Assembly (NCBI GenBank): GCA_014860445.1
Contig: JACZJT010000047.1
Location: forward strand, 1 to 58,057
Direction: 5' to 3'
DNA length: 58,057 nucleotides
From: Burkholderiales bacterium
GTDB lineage: Bacteria > Pseudomonadota > Gammaproteobacteria > Burkholderiales > SG8-39
This document shows, piece after piece, positions 17,852-26,809 of this stretch. Each line of letters starts with the position of its first letter. Positions within the stretch are counted from its first letter, which is position 1. The position numbers were made by a program, and so were the translations under genes. The notes under the pieces were generated by a model. It saw nothing but the letters and a program-made list of their open reading frames with translations. It had not been told where the DNA came from and did no database searches.

Positions 17852-20377
17852 ATGAAATTCTCGTTCAAATCCGGCGTATACCTGGTTCTGGCCACGACCA
17901 TTGCGGTGCTGATCACAATAGGCGGCGCCTATCAACTAAGCGTAACAGAGAACGCGGAGCAAACCGAGGCCCAGGCGCGCGGCCAGAATATCGTTTCCAA
18001 GGTCGAGACATTGCTTGGGTCCAGGGAAGCGGTGGAATCCGCCGCGCTGGCATATATCATCAGCGACTCCGCACATGACTTGCAGCTATTGCATGAGGCA
18101 GAAGCGAGCTGCCGCAACATCATCGGTCAGTTGGCACAGCTGGTTGCAGGCGACGCCGAGCAACAGCGTGGCGCCGCGGCGCTTGGGGCAGCGGCAACCG
18201 TCCTCGAAGAGTTGCAGGAGCAGATCGTGCAACTAAGACGGCAGCATGGCGTGGCTGAAGCAGTCGCGTTCTTCTCGAACGCGCGCTATCGTGAAAGCGA
18301 GCGCAGATTCGAGCAACTGGCGGAAACCATGTTGCAGCGGGAACATGTTTTGGAACTCGCACGCCACGACCGCGTGGCCAATCGGGCCAGCCAGCTAGGC
18401 CGGGTGATCCTCTGGAGCGGGCTGCTTGCAGTCGGGCTGGCGCTTTTCGCCACCTTCGTGATCGCCCGCCAGCGCAATGAAAGGCGCCTGGCTGAAGCAA
18501 ACCTGCGCGAACGGGAGAAGCAGTATCGGCTGGTCACCGGATCCGTTCCGGCGATGATCGGCTATGTCGACAAGCGGCACCGAGTGCAATCGCACAATCG
18601 CGCGATTGAAGAGTGGTTCGACTTGCCAGCCGAGCGCGTCGCCGACCGCCATCTGGCCGAAATCATGGGAAACGACGCCTACGCGGCCATACTGCCCGGC
18701 ATTGAGCGCGCGTTGCGGGGAAAGCGCGTGGAGTACGAGGGCAAGGCATACGCAACAGACGGAAGCGAGCGTGTTCACGCAGGCACGTTCATTCCGGATT
18801 TCGACGACGCAGGCGGGGTCGGCGGCTTCTTCGCATTGGTCATCGACATCACCGAACGCAAGGCCACGGAGGAGGCGCTGCGCGCGAGCGAGGAGCGCTG
18901 GAAGTTTGCGCTCGAGGGTGCCGGCGACGGCGTGTGGGACCGTAACATGCAGACCAACGAGGTGATGTATTCGAAACGCTACAAAGAGATGCTGGGCTAT
19001 TCAGACGATGAATTCGAGAACCGGCGCGAAGAATGGGAAAGGCGCATTCATCCAGAGGACAAAGCGCGCGTGATGGCAGACCTGCATGCGTATCTCGGCG
19101 GCAGCAGTCCGGGCTACGCCACAGAATACCGTATGCTGTGCAAGGACGGCAGCTGGAAATGGATACTCACCCGCGGCATGGTTGTGCGCCGGGACGCCGA
19201 GGGCAGGCCCCTGCGCATGATCGGTACGCACGGTGATATCAGCGAGCGCGTGCAGCGCCAGCAGGAACTCATCCGTGCCAATGAGCGGCTCGACCTTGCG
19301 TTGCATGGCTCGAGGCTCGCGATCTGGGATGTCGATATCGTCAGTGGCGAAATATACGTCAGCGAGGGTTGGGCCGAGATGTTGGGCGATCCGCCTGCCG
19401 CGACGATCACCGATGTACAGTCCCTATACGGGCTGGTGCATCCGGACGATCACAAGAAGATTGCTGAAGCGTTTGTCTGCGCGCTTAAAGGGACGCGCCC
19501 CGAATACCACGTTGAACACCGCGTCATGACGCGCGCCGGCAGGTGGAAATGGGTGCTCAGCCACGGCCAGGTGGTATCACGCGATGCAAGCGGCCGTGCA
19601 CTGCGTATGACCGGCACCAATGCCGACATCTCGGCGCGCAAGGAAGTCGAGCGCATGAAGGACGAGTTCGTCGCTGTGGTCAGCCACGAATTGCGCACCC
19701 CGCTTTCCTCGATCATCGGCTCGCTCGCGTTGCTCGAAAAGAGCGCTTTTTCCGATCCGGAGACCAAGACACTGGTCCGCGTAGCCAGAAGCAATTCACA
19801 ACTGCTCGGGCGTCTGGTCAACGATATCCTCGATCTGGAAAAACTCGATTCCGACACGCTGCAGATTCAGCTCGAACCCGTGGAACTCGAAGCGCTGCTA
19901 TCTACGGCGATCCAGGCGAACCAGGGCTACGCGCATCAATACGGGGTCAGCGTGACGCTTTCGGACAGCCAGGGGCCGGCTTGGGTAAATGCGAATACCG
20001 ACCGGCTCATGCAGGTAATGGCCAATCTGCTCTCCAACGCGGCGAAATTCTCCCCCCGCGGCGCCAACATCGAAGTACGCCTCGCGCGCGGAGGCGATGC
20101 GTTTCGCGTCAGCGTCATCGATCACGGCCCCGGCATTCCGGAAGATTTCAAGCCGCGCGTTTTCGAGCGCTTCTCCCAGGCAGACGGCTCGACCTCGCGC
20201 CAGAGGGGCGGCACCGGCCTGGGCTTGACCATCTGCAAAATCATCGTCGACAAGCTCGGCGGAAACATTGGTTTCGTCAGCACCGCGGGCATGGGCACTA
20301 CGTTTTATTTCGATCTGCCACCCTACCCGCAATCCGACGCGAAACCCATGCAGAGCGGCGGCACGGCACACGGATGA
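17852..20377 (+). CDS. CHASE3-like, triple-PAS membrane sensor histidine kinase
   Basis: A 841-residue kinase. Two membrane segments (about 7-27 and 184-204) flank a mainly helical extracytoplasmic region resembling CHASE3. Three PAS/PAC units follow at about 220-345, 346-470 and 476-600, each PAC ending in a GTHGDIS- or GTNADIS-type motif. HisKA has SHELRTPLSS (His near 611), and the ATPase domain has NLLSNAAKFSP, DHGPGIP and GTGLGLTICKII. No receiver is fused, although such kinases are often hybrids; a single receiver gene follows with a 4-base overlap instead. The ATG is at 17852; an in-frame TTG is at 17843. TTGACG at 17814 with a weak -10 would place transcription very close to the start. 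Confidence 0.92.
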   Translation: MKFSFKSGVYLVLATTIAVLITIGGAYQLSVTENAEQTEAQARGQNIVSKVETLLGSREAVESAALAYIISDSAHDLQLLHEAEASCRNIIGQLAQLVAGDAEQQRGAAALGAAATVLEELQEQIVQLRRQHGVAEAVAFFSNARYRESERRFEQLAETMLQREHVLELARHDRVANRASQLGRVILWSGLLAVGLALFATFVIARQRNERRLAEANLREREKQYRLVTGSVPAMIGYVDKRHRVQSHNRAIEEWFDLPAERVADRHLAEIMGNDAYAAILPGIERALRGKRVEYEGKAYATDGSERVHAGTFIPDFDDAGGVGGFFALVIDITERKATEEALRASEERWKFALEGAGDGVWDRNMQTNEVMYSKRYKEMLGYSDDEFENRREEWERRIHPEDKARVMADLHAYLGGSSPGYATEYRMLCKDGSWKWILTRGMVVRRDAEGRPLRMIGTHGDISERVQRQQELIRANERLDLALHGSRLAIWDVDIVSGEIYVSEGWAEMLGDPPAATITDVQSLYGLVHPDDHKKIAEAFVCALKGTRPEYHVEHRVMTRAGRWKWVLSHGQVVSRDASGRALRMTGTNADISARKEVERMKDEFVAVVSHELRTPLSSIIGSLALLEKSAFSDPETKTLVRVARSNSQLLGRLVNDILDLEKLDSDTLQIQLEPVELEALLSTAIQANQGYAHQYGVSVTLSDSQGPAWVNANTDRLMQVMANLLSNAAKFSPRGANIEVRLARGGDAFRVSVIDHGPGIPEDFKPRVFERFSQADGSTSRQRGGTGLGLTICKIIVDKLGGNIGFVSTAGMGTTFYFDLPPYPQSDAKPMQSGGTAHG

Positions 20378-20778
20378 ACAGACCGCTGAAAAACATCATG
20401 CTGGTGGAAGATGATCCCGATATCCAGTTGATAACCCGCCTGAGCCTGGAGGTCGGGGGCGGATACGACGTGCGCATCTGTGGCAGCGGCGCGGAAGCCG
20501 TGCTCACGGCGCGCTCGTATCCACCGGATCTGATACTGCTAGACATGATGATGCCGGGAATGGACGGGCTCGCCACTATGGACGCCTTGCGCAAGCTGCC
20601 CGAGACGGCGATCACCCCGATGGTGTTTTTCACCGCGAACTCGCAGGAGAGCGTGAGGCTGGAATTGCTTCGCCGCGGCGCGCTGGGCGTGATCGTCAAG
20701 CCGTTCGAGCCCAACGCTCTGGTCGAGCAAATCGGCGCCCTCTGGGAGCGATTCGCGTCCAGCGCATCTGCGACTTGA
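20374..20778 (+). CDS. Single-domain response regulator (receiver only)
   Basis: A 134-residue receiver with acidic pocket Glu12/Asp13/Asp14, phosphoacceptor Asp57 (LILLDMMMPGMDG), Thr in FFTANSQ and Lys in VIVKPFEP. There is no output domain. Its ATG overlaps the stop of the triple-PAS kinase (ATGA), so the two behave like a split hybrid kinase. It is paralogous to the convergent receiver that follows; both share CGSGAEA and KPFEPxALVEQ. It likely accepts phosphate from the kinase and passes it to the Hpt protein. Confidence 0.92.
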   Translation: MNRPLKNIMLVEDDPDIQLITRLSLEVGGGYDVRICGSGAEAVLTARSYPPDLILLDMMMPGMDGLATMDALRKLPETAITPMVFFTANSQESVRLELLRRGALGVIVKPFEPNALVEQIGALWERFASSASAT

Positions 20779-20802
20779 TTTTCTCCCGCTGAAGCGCAGG
20801 TC

Positions 20803-21186
20803 CTAGGCGGAAGCCAGCTCCCCAACGTAGCGGCGCACCTGTTCCACCAAGGCGCGGGGCTCAAAGGGCTTGGCAATCAGTCCCTGTGCGCCGGCGCGCA
20901 GATATTCGTCGCTCTGCTGCGACCTGGCTGTGAGGAAGACCACCCGGAGGGATACGAATTCAGGGCGCTCTCGCAGTTCGCGCAAAACGCTGAAACCGTC
21001 CATGTCGGGCATCATCACGTCCAGAAGAACCAAATCCGGCGCGAATCCCCCGATACGCAGCAATGCTTCTGCGCCGGAACCGCAGGCCAGCACCTCAAAA
21101 CCACCGTCCGACTCCAGCACGTGCCGTACCAGCCACCGCAGGTCGGTTTCGTCTTCTATGTAGAGGATTCGTTTTCGTGACCCCAT
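20803..21186 (-). CDS. Single-domain response regulator (receiver only), paralogue of the neighbour
   Basis: A 127-residue receiver with phosphoacceptor Asp56 (LVLLDVMMPDMDG), Thr in FLTARSQQ and Lys in LIAKPFEP. No output domain is present. It is convergent with the 20374-20778 receiver, leaving 24 bases between their ends. Shared segments (CGSGAEALL, KPFEPRALVEQV) point to duplication. It may be a second acceptor or a phosphate sink for the same kinase. An in-frame TTG lies one codon upstream of the chosen ATG. Confidence 0.9.
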   Translation of the reverse strand: MGSRKRILYIEDETDLRWLVRHVLESDGGFEVLACGSGAEALLRIGGFAPDLVLLDVMMPDMDGFSVLRELRERPEFVSLRVVFLTARSQQSDEYLRAGAQGLIAKPFEPRALVEQVRRYVGELASA

Positions 21187-21463
21187 CAATCTTTCTTCCG
21201 TGTTCCGCGTTCCGAAACCGGCCCGGACCTGGCCGTACCATTCTCATTCATCGCCAAGTGGCTCAACTGCTCGAGGGACTTTACACGCGAGAGACCGCGC
21301 ACTAAAGCCCGTTTAACAATGTTTTACAAGCCCATGACGGAATCTGTCCTGATCGGTGCCGCCCCGCTTTCAAAACAATCCCTACCACATGGATACCATC
21401 CCGATGATACGAGTCACACTTTCGGTTATTCTAGGCCGGTGACTGGCAACGGAATCTCGAAAA

Positions 21464-23758
21464 ATGAAACTGCTTAAATACGCGCTGGCAGGCATCGCCG
21501 CCGCAGCGGCGATCGCAGCCATCGGCGTGGCCGTCCTGATAGCGAATTTCGACGCCAACAAATTCAAGGCGGATTTAGCGGCCGCGGTCAAGGACAGGAC
21601 TCAGCGCACGCTTGCGATCGAAGGCGCGATTAAACTCGCGTTCTTTCCCAAAATCGGCATCGAATTAGGCAGGCTAAGCTTGTCCGAACCCAATGCCGGA
21701 GCGGTGTTCGCCGCAGTGAATTCGGCACGCGTGTCGGTGGAATTGCTGCCGCTCCTGTCCAAACAAATCGTCGTTGACCGGGTCGCGATAGACGGCCTGC
21801 GCGCAAACCTCATCAGCCGCAAAGCCGGCGGCAGCAACTTCGATGATCTGATGGGCGGTCCGGGCGCGACGGGCGGGAAGACGAACGAGGCCGCGGCGGG
21901 GCTTAACCTGCAGATCGCAGGCGTCGATATCAGCAATACCGAGCTGCAGTGGACAGACGAGGCGAACAAGCGCCAGTTCACGATTAAGAACTTGCAGTTC
22001 AAGACAGGAAAACTAAGCGCTGCGAAGCCGGCAAAATTCGAGCTCGCGCTGCACCTTGCGGCCAAACATCCGGAACTCGATGTGCAGATCAGCGGCAGCG
22101 GCAGCCTGAGTTTTGATCCACCTGCGGGTCACTACCGCCTGGAGAATCTCGCTGTATCGGCAAGCGGAACCGCTGCCGGGCTCGCCATCAGCAAACTGGA
22201 TGTAGAAGGCGCGCTGGATTTCAAACCGGACGCGACGAGTATAGACGCACTGCTCGTGAAATTCTCCGGAAAGCGCGGCAGCGATGGCATCGACGCGACC
22301 CTGGGCATCCCGAAAGCCCGGGTTGCAAAGGGCGCCATCAAAGCTGACAGAATTTCGCTGGTGCTCAAGCTGGCGCGGACCGATGGTGGCATCGAAGCCA
22401 CGCTCAACGTCCCGGGCATGCAAGGCTCGGGCAGCGCGTTCAAATCGGCAGGTCTTACACTGGACTTTGCGGGCAAGCAGGGTGACAACAGTTTCAAGGG
22501 CGGTCTTGCGAGCCCCGTTAGCGGCAACGTTGAAGCGGGGCGCTATCAGTTGTCCAGGCTAGCCGGAAACGTCAACGTTACCGGCCCGAACCTGCCCAAG
22601 GGTGCCGTCTCGGTAACCCTGACCGGCAACGCTGCAGTTGATCTCCCCAAAAAGAACGCGCAACTGAATCTCGCAGCAAAGTTCAACCAAAGCAGCATCG
22701 ACGCGAAACTGGACCTGAAGCAATTCGAGCCGCTCGCCCTGGCCTTCGACCTCAGAGTCGATCAGATCAATCTGGACCAATACCTCGCGCCCGGGAACGC
22801 GAAACAAGCGCCAGGGAACGCGCAACAAGCGAAAAGCGCGGCCGCGACTCCGATCGATCTTTCGGCGCTGAAAGCAGTGAATGCGAACGGCGCGATCAAT
22901 ATCGGGACACTGCAGGTATCCGGTGTCAAAGCCGCCGACATCAACACCCGCGTCAGGCTTGCCGATGGCCGGCTGGAACTGAACCCGCACTCGGCCAGGC
23001 TCTATCAGGGCAGCACGGCGGGCGCGCTCACGATTGATGCCAATGGCAACCGCTACTCCCTCAAGGAAAATCTCAGCGGCGTCAACATAGGCCCTCTGCT
23101 GAAAGATCTAGCCAACAAGGACATGCTCGAAGGCCGCGGCAATCTCGCCCTCGATCTGAACTCTGCGGGGAGCAGCGTCGGAGCACTGAAGAGCGCGCTG
23201 GGCGGTAGCGCCCGTATCAACCTCAAGGACGGTGCGCTGAAAGGCATCAATCTCGCGGAGACGTTCCGCAAGGCGAAGGCGGCACTGGGCGCCAAAGCTG
23301 CGACCGAACAGGGAGCGAAAGCGCAAGAGAAAACGGACTTTTCCGAACTCTCCGCCAGTTTCGCGATCAAGGGCGGTATCGCGCACAACGAGGACCTGTC
23401 GCTAAAATCGCCGTTCCTGCGCGTGTCCGGCAGCGGCGATATCAACATCGGCGCGGACACCATTGATTATCTGGCCAAGGCGTCGGTGGTCTCTACCGCG
23501 GGTGGGCAGGGCGGCAAAGACCTTGCGGAACTCAAAGGCCTGACCGTGCCAGTGCGCCTCTCCGGCCCCTACGAAGCGCTTAAATATCGCGTCGACTTCG
23601 GCGCCATGGTGGGCGAAGTCGCCAAGGAAAAAGCCAAGGGAGCGGTGACGAAAGCAATCGGCGAAAAACTCGGCATCGGGGGAACCCAGCAGAGCGGCCA
23701 GGGTGCAGACCTTAAAGATCAGGCCCGGAAAGCGCTCAAAGGATTGTTCGGGCGGTAG
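21464..23758 (+). CDS. AsmA family protein
   Basis: A 764-residue envelope protein. It has an N-terminal membrane anchor (residues 4-28), then an AsmA-type beta-rich region: NKFKADLAAAVKDRTQRTLAIEGAIKLAFFPKIGIELGRLSLSEP. A C-terminal AsmA_2-like part (LNSAGSSVGALKSALGGSARINLKDGALKGINL) and a Lys/Ala-rich tail follow. Family members span the periplasm and are linked to outer-membrane biogenesis and phospholipid transport. No partner genes are adjacent. The 274-bp upstream gap separates it from a divergent receiver gene. Confidence 0.9.
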   Translation: MKLLKYALAGIAAAAAIAAIGVAVLIANFDANKFKADLAAAVKDRTQRTLAIEGAIKLAFFPKIGIELGRLSLSEPNAGAVFAAVNSARVSVELLPLLSKQIVVDRVAIDGLRANLISRKAGGSNFDDLMGGPGATGGKTNEAAAGLNLQIAGVDISNTELQWTDEANKRQFTIKNLQFKTGKLSAAKPAKFELALHLAAKHPELDVQISGSGSLSFDPPAGHYRLENLAVSASGTAAGLAISKLDVEGALDFKPDATSIDALLVKFSGKRGSDGIDATLGIPKARVAKGAIKADRISLVLKLARTDGGIEATLNVPGMQGSGSAFKSAGLTLDFAGKQGDNSFKGGLASPVSGNVEAGRYQLSRLAGNVNVTGPNLPKGAVSVTLTGNAAVDLPKKNAQLNLAAKFNQSSIDAKLDLKQFEPLALAFDLRVDQINLDQYLAPGNAKQAPGNAQQAKSAAATPIDLSALKAVNANGAINIGTLQVSGVKAADINTRVRLADGRLELNPHSARLYQGSTAGALTIDANGNRYSLKENLSGVNIGPLLKDLANKDMLEGRGNLALDLNSAGSSVGALKSALGGSARINLKDGALKGINLAETFRKAKAALGAKAATEQGAKAQEKTDFSELSASFAIKGGIAHNEDLSLKSPFLRVSGSGDINIGADTIDYLAKASVVSTAGGQGGKDLAELKGLTVPVRLSGPYEALKYRVDFGAMVGEVAKEKAKGAVTKAIGEKLGIGGTQQSGQGADLKDQARKALKGLFGR

Positions 23759-23815
23759 CCACCCGCGATTTCGACGCCCGCAGTGCCGGGCCGGTGGATA
23801 AGCCTTTCGGACCGA

Positions 23816-23863
23816 AAGTGTTAAGCATGTCTCCGGTATAAAGTGTCAACCATGTGTCCGGTC
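23816..23863. repeat. Two tandem 23-base repeats, possible transposon-end relic
   Basis: Two copies of AAGTGTYAASCATGTSTCCG (plus GTM) at 23816-23838 and 23841-23863, period 25, match at 19 of 23 positions. The motif resembles the multiply repeated termini I recall from IS21/IS481-type elements. No transposase is nearby. It lies between asmA and tRNA-Pro. Confidence 0.45.
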
Positions 23864-23878
23864 AACGCCATAAAACAG

Positions 23879-23955
23879 TGGTCGGGGTGAGAGGATTTGA
23901 ACCTCCGACTCCTGCGTCCCGAACGCAGTACTCTACCAGGCTGAGCTACACCCCG
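23879..23955 (-). tRNA. tRNA-Pro (anticodon CGG)
   Basis: On the minus strand, acceptor stem CGGGGTG pairs with CACCCCG. The anticodon stem CTGCG/CGCAG encloses the loop TTCGGGA, giving anticodon CGG for proline codon CCG. The T-arm is GGAGG-TTCGAAT-CCTCT. Discriminator A is followed by an encoded CCA (23879-23881). It follows ispB by 42 bases, and a GC-rich palindrome (23969-23982) lies between them. Confidence 0.97.
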
Positions 23956-23997
23956 AGGTGTGACGGAAGGGGGCATGCCCCCCAAAAACGAATGCGG

Positions 23998-25020
23998 TCA
24001 GTAGTTACGATTGACCGCGAAGTCTGCCAATTGTATCAAACTGTCGCGGTAATTAGAATTCGGCAGGCCTTGGATGGCGACGCAGGCCGCCTCGGCTTCA
24101 CGCCTGGCCTGCTCGCGCGCGTAGTCCAGCGCACCGGTATCGGTGATAACGCCCAGCACCGCCGCGAAATCGTCTCGCCCGCCCTGCTCGATCGCATGCC
24201 TCACCGTCTGCGCCTGCGCGAGCGAGCCCTTGCGCATGGCGAAGATCAGAGGCAGCGTCGGCTTGCCCTCGTTGAGATCGTCGCCCAGGTTTTTTCCGGT
24301 CTCAGTCAGATCACCCGAATAATCCAGCACATCGTCTATCAACTGGAACGCGGTGCCCACATGCATGCCGTATTGCGCCAGTCCTTCCTCGATGTCCGGT
24401 GCGGCGCTTCCCAGGATGGCGCCCAACCGTGTGGCCGCTTCGAACAATTTTGCGGTCTTGCGCCGCACCACCTCCAGGTAGCGCGCCTCATCGGCGTCGG
24501 CATTGTGCACGTTCAACAACTGCAGCACCTCCCCCTCGGCGATGGTGTTGGTGGCTTCGGCCAGCACGGCCATCACGCGCATATCGTCGACAGTCAGCAT
24601 CATTTGGAACGCGCGCGAATAAAGAAAGTCCCCCACCAGCACGCTGGCGGCGTTGCCGAATTCCGAGTTCGCGGTCTTTCGCCCGCGTCGCAATCCTGAT
24701 TCGTCGACGACATCGTCGTGCAGCAGCGTCGCCGTATGAATGAATTCGACCACCGCAGCGAGTTCGTGGTGATGCCCGCCGGCATAGCCGGTTGCGCCCG
24801 CTGCCAGGAGCAGCATGGCCGGCCGCAGGCGCTTGCCGCCGCTGGCGATGATGTACTCCGCCACCTGACGGATCAGCACCACGTCGGACTCGAGTCGCCG
24901 GCGTATCATGGCATCCACCGCGCGCATGTCGGCGTCGATGAGAGATCTGATGGATTCTATGGGCACGAGAAGACGGGTGGAAACCAGATTAAAAAACGGA
25001 TTCAGGAGGCCGGAAATCAT
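23998..25020 (-). CDS. ispB: Octaprenyl (polyprenyl) diphosphate synthase
   Basis: A 340-residue trans-prenyltransferase that makes the C40-type side chain for ubiquinone from farnesyl or geranyl diphosphate and IPP. The first aspartate motif is [11 protein letters not shown] and the second [17 protein letters not shown] is the IPP-binding segment. All are intact. The start is uncertain: ATG at 25020 gives the usual length, while ATG at 25062 has a better ribosome site (AAGGA, seven bases) and adds 14 residues. Divergent from rplU, as is typical in beta- and gammaproteobacteria. Confidence 0.93.
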   Translation of the reverse strand: MISGLLNPFFNLVSTRLLVPIESIRSLIDADMRAVDAMIRRRLESDVVLIRQVAEYIIASGGKRLRPAMLLLAAGATGYAGGHHHELAAVVEFIHTATLLHDDVVDESGLRRGRKTANSEFGNAASVLVGDFLYSRAFQMMLTVDDMRVMAVLAEATNTIAEGEVLQLLNVHNADADEARYLEVVRRKTAKLFEAATRLGAILGSAAPDIEEGLAQYGMHVGTAFQLIDDVLDYSGDLTETGKNLGDDLNEGKPTLPLIFAMRKGSLAQAQTVRHAIEQGGRDDFAAVLGVITDTGALDYAREQARREAEAACVAIQGLPNSNYRDSLIQLADFAVNRNY

Positions 25021-25032
25021 AGCATAAAGCTT

Positions 25033-25062
25033 TTGACTGCCCAAGCTAAATTGCTGTATCAT
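25033..25062 (+). promoter_or_regulatory. rplU promoter
   Basis: TTGACT (25033-25038) and TATCAT (25057-25062), spacer 18. Transcription would start near 25069, leaving a leader of about 54 bases before the rplU ATG at 25123. Confidence 0.7.
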
Positions 25063-25122
25063 CTCGGGTTCCTTGGTTTTACCGCAGTTTCGTTTTTGTT
25101 TCGCTTTTTTTGGAGTCTCAAC

Positions 25123-25434
25123 ATGTATGCGGTCATAAAAACCGGCGGCAAGCAGTATCGCGTCACAGCCGGCGAAAAATTGAAGATAGATCAGTTGCCC
25201 GCAGGGATCGGCGCTGAAATCGTTCTCGACAAGGTATTGCTGGTCGCAGACGGCGACAATCTCAAGATGGGAAGGCCGCTGGTCACAGGCGCTTCGGTGC
25301 AGGCGAAAGTCCTTTCCCAGGGTCGCCACGACAAGGTGCGCATCTTCAAGTTGCGCCGGCGCAAGCATTACCAGAAGCATCAGGGGCATCGGCAGAATTT
25401 CACCGAAATCGAAATAACCGGAATCACCGGTTAA
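25123..25434 (+). CDS. rplU: 50S ribosomal protein L21
   Basis: A 103-residue protein, the same length as E. coli L21, starting [18 protein letters not shown]. The C-terminus carries the RNA-binding [19 protein letters not shown] segment. It binds 23S rRNA in the large subunit. GGAG lies eight bases before the ATG. It is first in the order rplU-rpmA-obgE; the T-rich leader sequence just before it is notable. Confidence 0.98.
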   Translation: MYAVIKTGGKQYRVTAGEKLKIDQLPAGIGAEIVLDKVLLVADGDNLKMGRPLVTGASVQAKVLSQGRHDKVRIFKLRRRKHYQKHQGHRQNFTEIEITGITG

Positions 25435-25449
25435 TCAGAGAGGCAAGAT

Positions 25450-25707
25450 ATGGCACATAAGAAAGCAGGCGGCAGTTCCAGAAACGGTCGTGATTCGCAG
25501 TCCAAACGCCTCGGCATCAAGCGCTATGGCGACCAGTTGATATCCGCCGGCAGCATTATTGTGCGCCAGCGCGGCACAAAGGTTCACGCAGGCGAAAACG
25601 TAGGCATGGGCAAAGATCACACCCTCTACGCCAAGGTTGCCGGCAAAGTTCTGTTCCGGGTCAAAGGTCCGCTGAGCAAAAAGACGGTATGCGTGGTGCC
25701 GGCCTGA
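25450..25707 (+). CDS. rpmA: 50S ribosomal protein L27
   Basis: An 85-residue protein with N-terminus [20 protein letters not shown] and the [10 protein letters not shown] core. The N-terminal tail reaches the peptidyl-transferase centre. No Firmicutes-type cleavable N-terminal extension is present. It starts 15 bases after rplU and is followed by a strong terminator. Confidence 0.98.
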   Translation: MAHKKAGGSSRNGRDSQSKRLGIKRYGDQLISAGSIIVRQRGTKVHAGENVGMGKDHTLYAKVAGKVLFRVKGPLSKKTVCVVPA

Positions 25708-25727
25708 AGACCGGCAGGCTCCTAGAA

Positions 25728-25757
25728 AAGCCCTATCCACGCGGTAGGGCTTTTTTA
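25728..25757 (+). terminator. Rho-independent terminator after rpmA
   Basis: AAGCCCTA and TAGGGCTT form an 8-base stem with a 9-base loop and a T-run (TTTTTT). It separates rplU-rpmA from obgE, so obgE needs read-through or its own promoter. Confidence 0.88.
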
Positions 25758-25788
25758 TTTGTAGCGCCGGGTTGAGCGCGATCCGAAC

Positions 25789-26808
25789 ATGAAATTCATC
25801 GACGAAGCCAAGATCGAAGTGCACGCCGGCAAGGGCGGGGATGGTGTTGCCCATTTCAGGCGCGAGAAATTCGTTCCCCGCGGCGGCCCGGACGGTGGCG
25901 ACGGCGGACATGGCGGCAGCATTTACGCGGTGGCGAACCGAAACATCAACACCTTGATCGACTATCGCTACGCCCGCATCCATCGCGCCAAAGGCGGCGA
26001 GAACGGGCGCGGCTCCGACCAGTACGGCAAGGGCGCAGAAGATATCGTGCTGCGCGTCCCCGTCGGCACGGTCATCACTGACGCCCAGACCGGCGAGGAA
26101 ATCGCCGACCTGGCGGTACATGAGCAAAAAGCGCTCATCGCCCGCGGGGGGAAAGGCGGTCTGGGAAATCTGCATTACAAAACCAGCACCAATCGTGCCC
26201 CACGCCAGTTCACTCCGGGCGAGGCGGGTGAATCACGCGAGTTGCGCCTGGAACTGAAGCTGCTTGCCGACGTCGGCCTGTTAGGCATGCCCAATGCGGG
26301 CAAATCCACCTTTATCCGCGCCGTTTCGGCCGCACGTCCCAAGGTGGCGGACTACCCGTTCACCACACTGCACCCCAACCTGGGCGTGGTACGCGTGGCA
26401 GAAGACAGGAGTTTTGTCATCGCCGATATTCCCGGCTTGATCGAAGGCGCCGCGGAGGGCGCCGGACTGGGTCACCAGTTCCTGCGCCATCTGGCGCGCA
26501 CGCGCTTGTTGCTGCACTTGGTAGACATTGCGCCATTCGACGACAGCGTGGATCCGGTCAAGGAAGCACGCGCCATTGTCAACGAGTTAAAGAAATACGA
26601 TCAGGCGCTGTACGACAAACCGCGATGGTTGGTGCTCAACAAGACCGACATGCTCGAAGCGGACGGGCGCGACCAGGCCGTGCAACGCTTCCTCAAGGCC
26701 TATCGCTGGAAAGGCAGATGGTTCGCGATCTCGGCACTCACCGGCGAGGGCTGCCGCGAGTTATGCTTCGCGATTATGGAGCATCTCACCGATAAACAGG
26801 CTGCCTGA
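25789..26808 (+). CDS. obgE: Obg family GTPase
   Basis: A 339-residue ribosome-associated GTPase acting in late 50S assembly and the stringent response. The glycine-rich Obg domain fills residues 1-158. The G domain has P-loop GMPNAGKST, switch [18 protein letters not shown], and NKTD for guanine. The third, C-terminal OCT domain of some Obg proteins is absent, as usual in proteobacteria. It starts 31 bases after the rpmA terminator and is followed by proB after one base, so the two are coupled. Confidence 0.97.
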   Translation: MKFIDEAKIEVHAGKGGDGVAHFRREKFVPRGGPDGGDGGHGGSIYAVANRNINTLIDYRYARIHRAKGGENGRGSDQYGKGAEDIVLRVPVGTVITDAQTGEEIADLAVHEQKALIARGGKGGLGNLHYKTSTNRAPRQFTPGEAGESRELRLELKLLADVGLLGMPNAGKSTFIRAVSAARPKVADYPFTTLHPNLGVVRVAEDRSFVIADIPGLIEGAAEGAGLGHQFLRHLARTRLLLHLVDIAPFDDSVDPVKEARAIVNELKKYDQALYDKPRWLVLNKTDMLEADGRDQAVQRFLKAYRWKGRWFAISALTGEGCRELCFAIMEHLTDKQAA

Positions 26809-26809
26809 C

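Noticed and set aside
23969-23982. GGGGGCATGCCCCC palindrome as a terminator between ispB and tRNA-Pro
   Set aside because: On the minus strand the T-run precedes the hairpin instead of following it.
25021-25389. Upstream extension of ispB through the rplU gene
   Set aside because: It would run antisense through all of rplU; the family N-terminus fits the 25020 or 25062 start.
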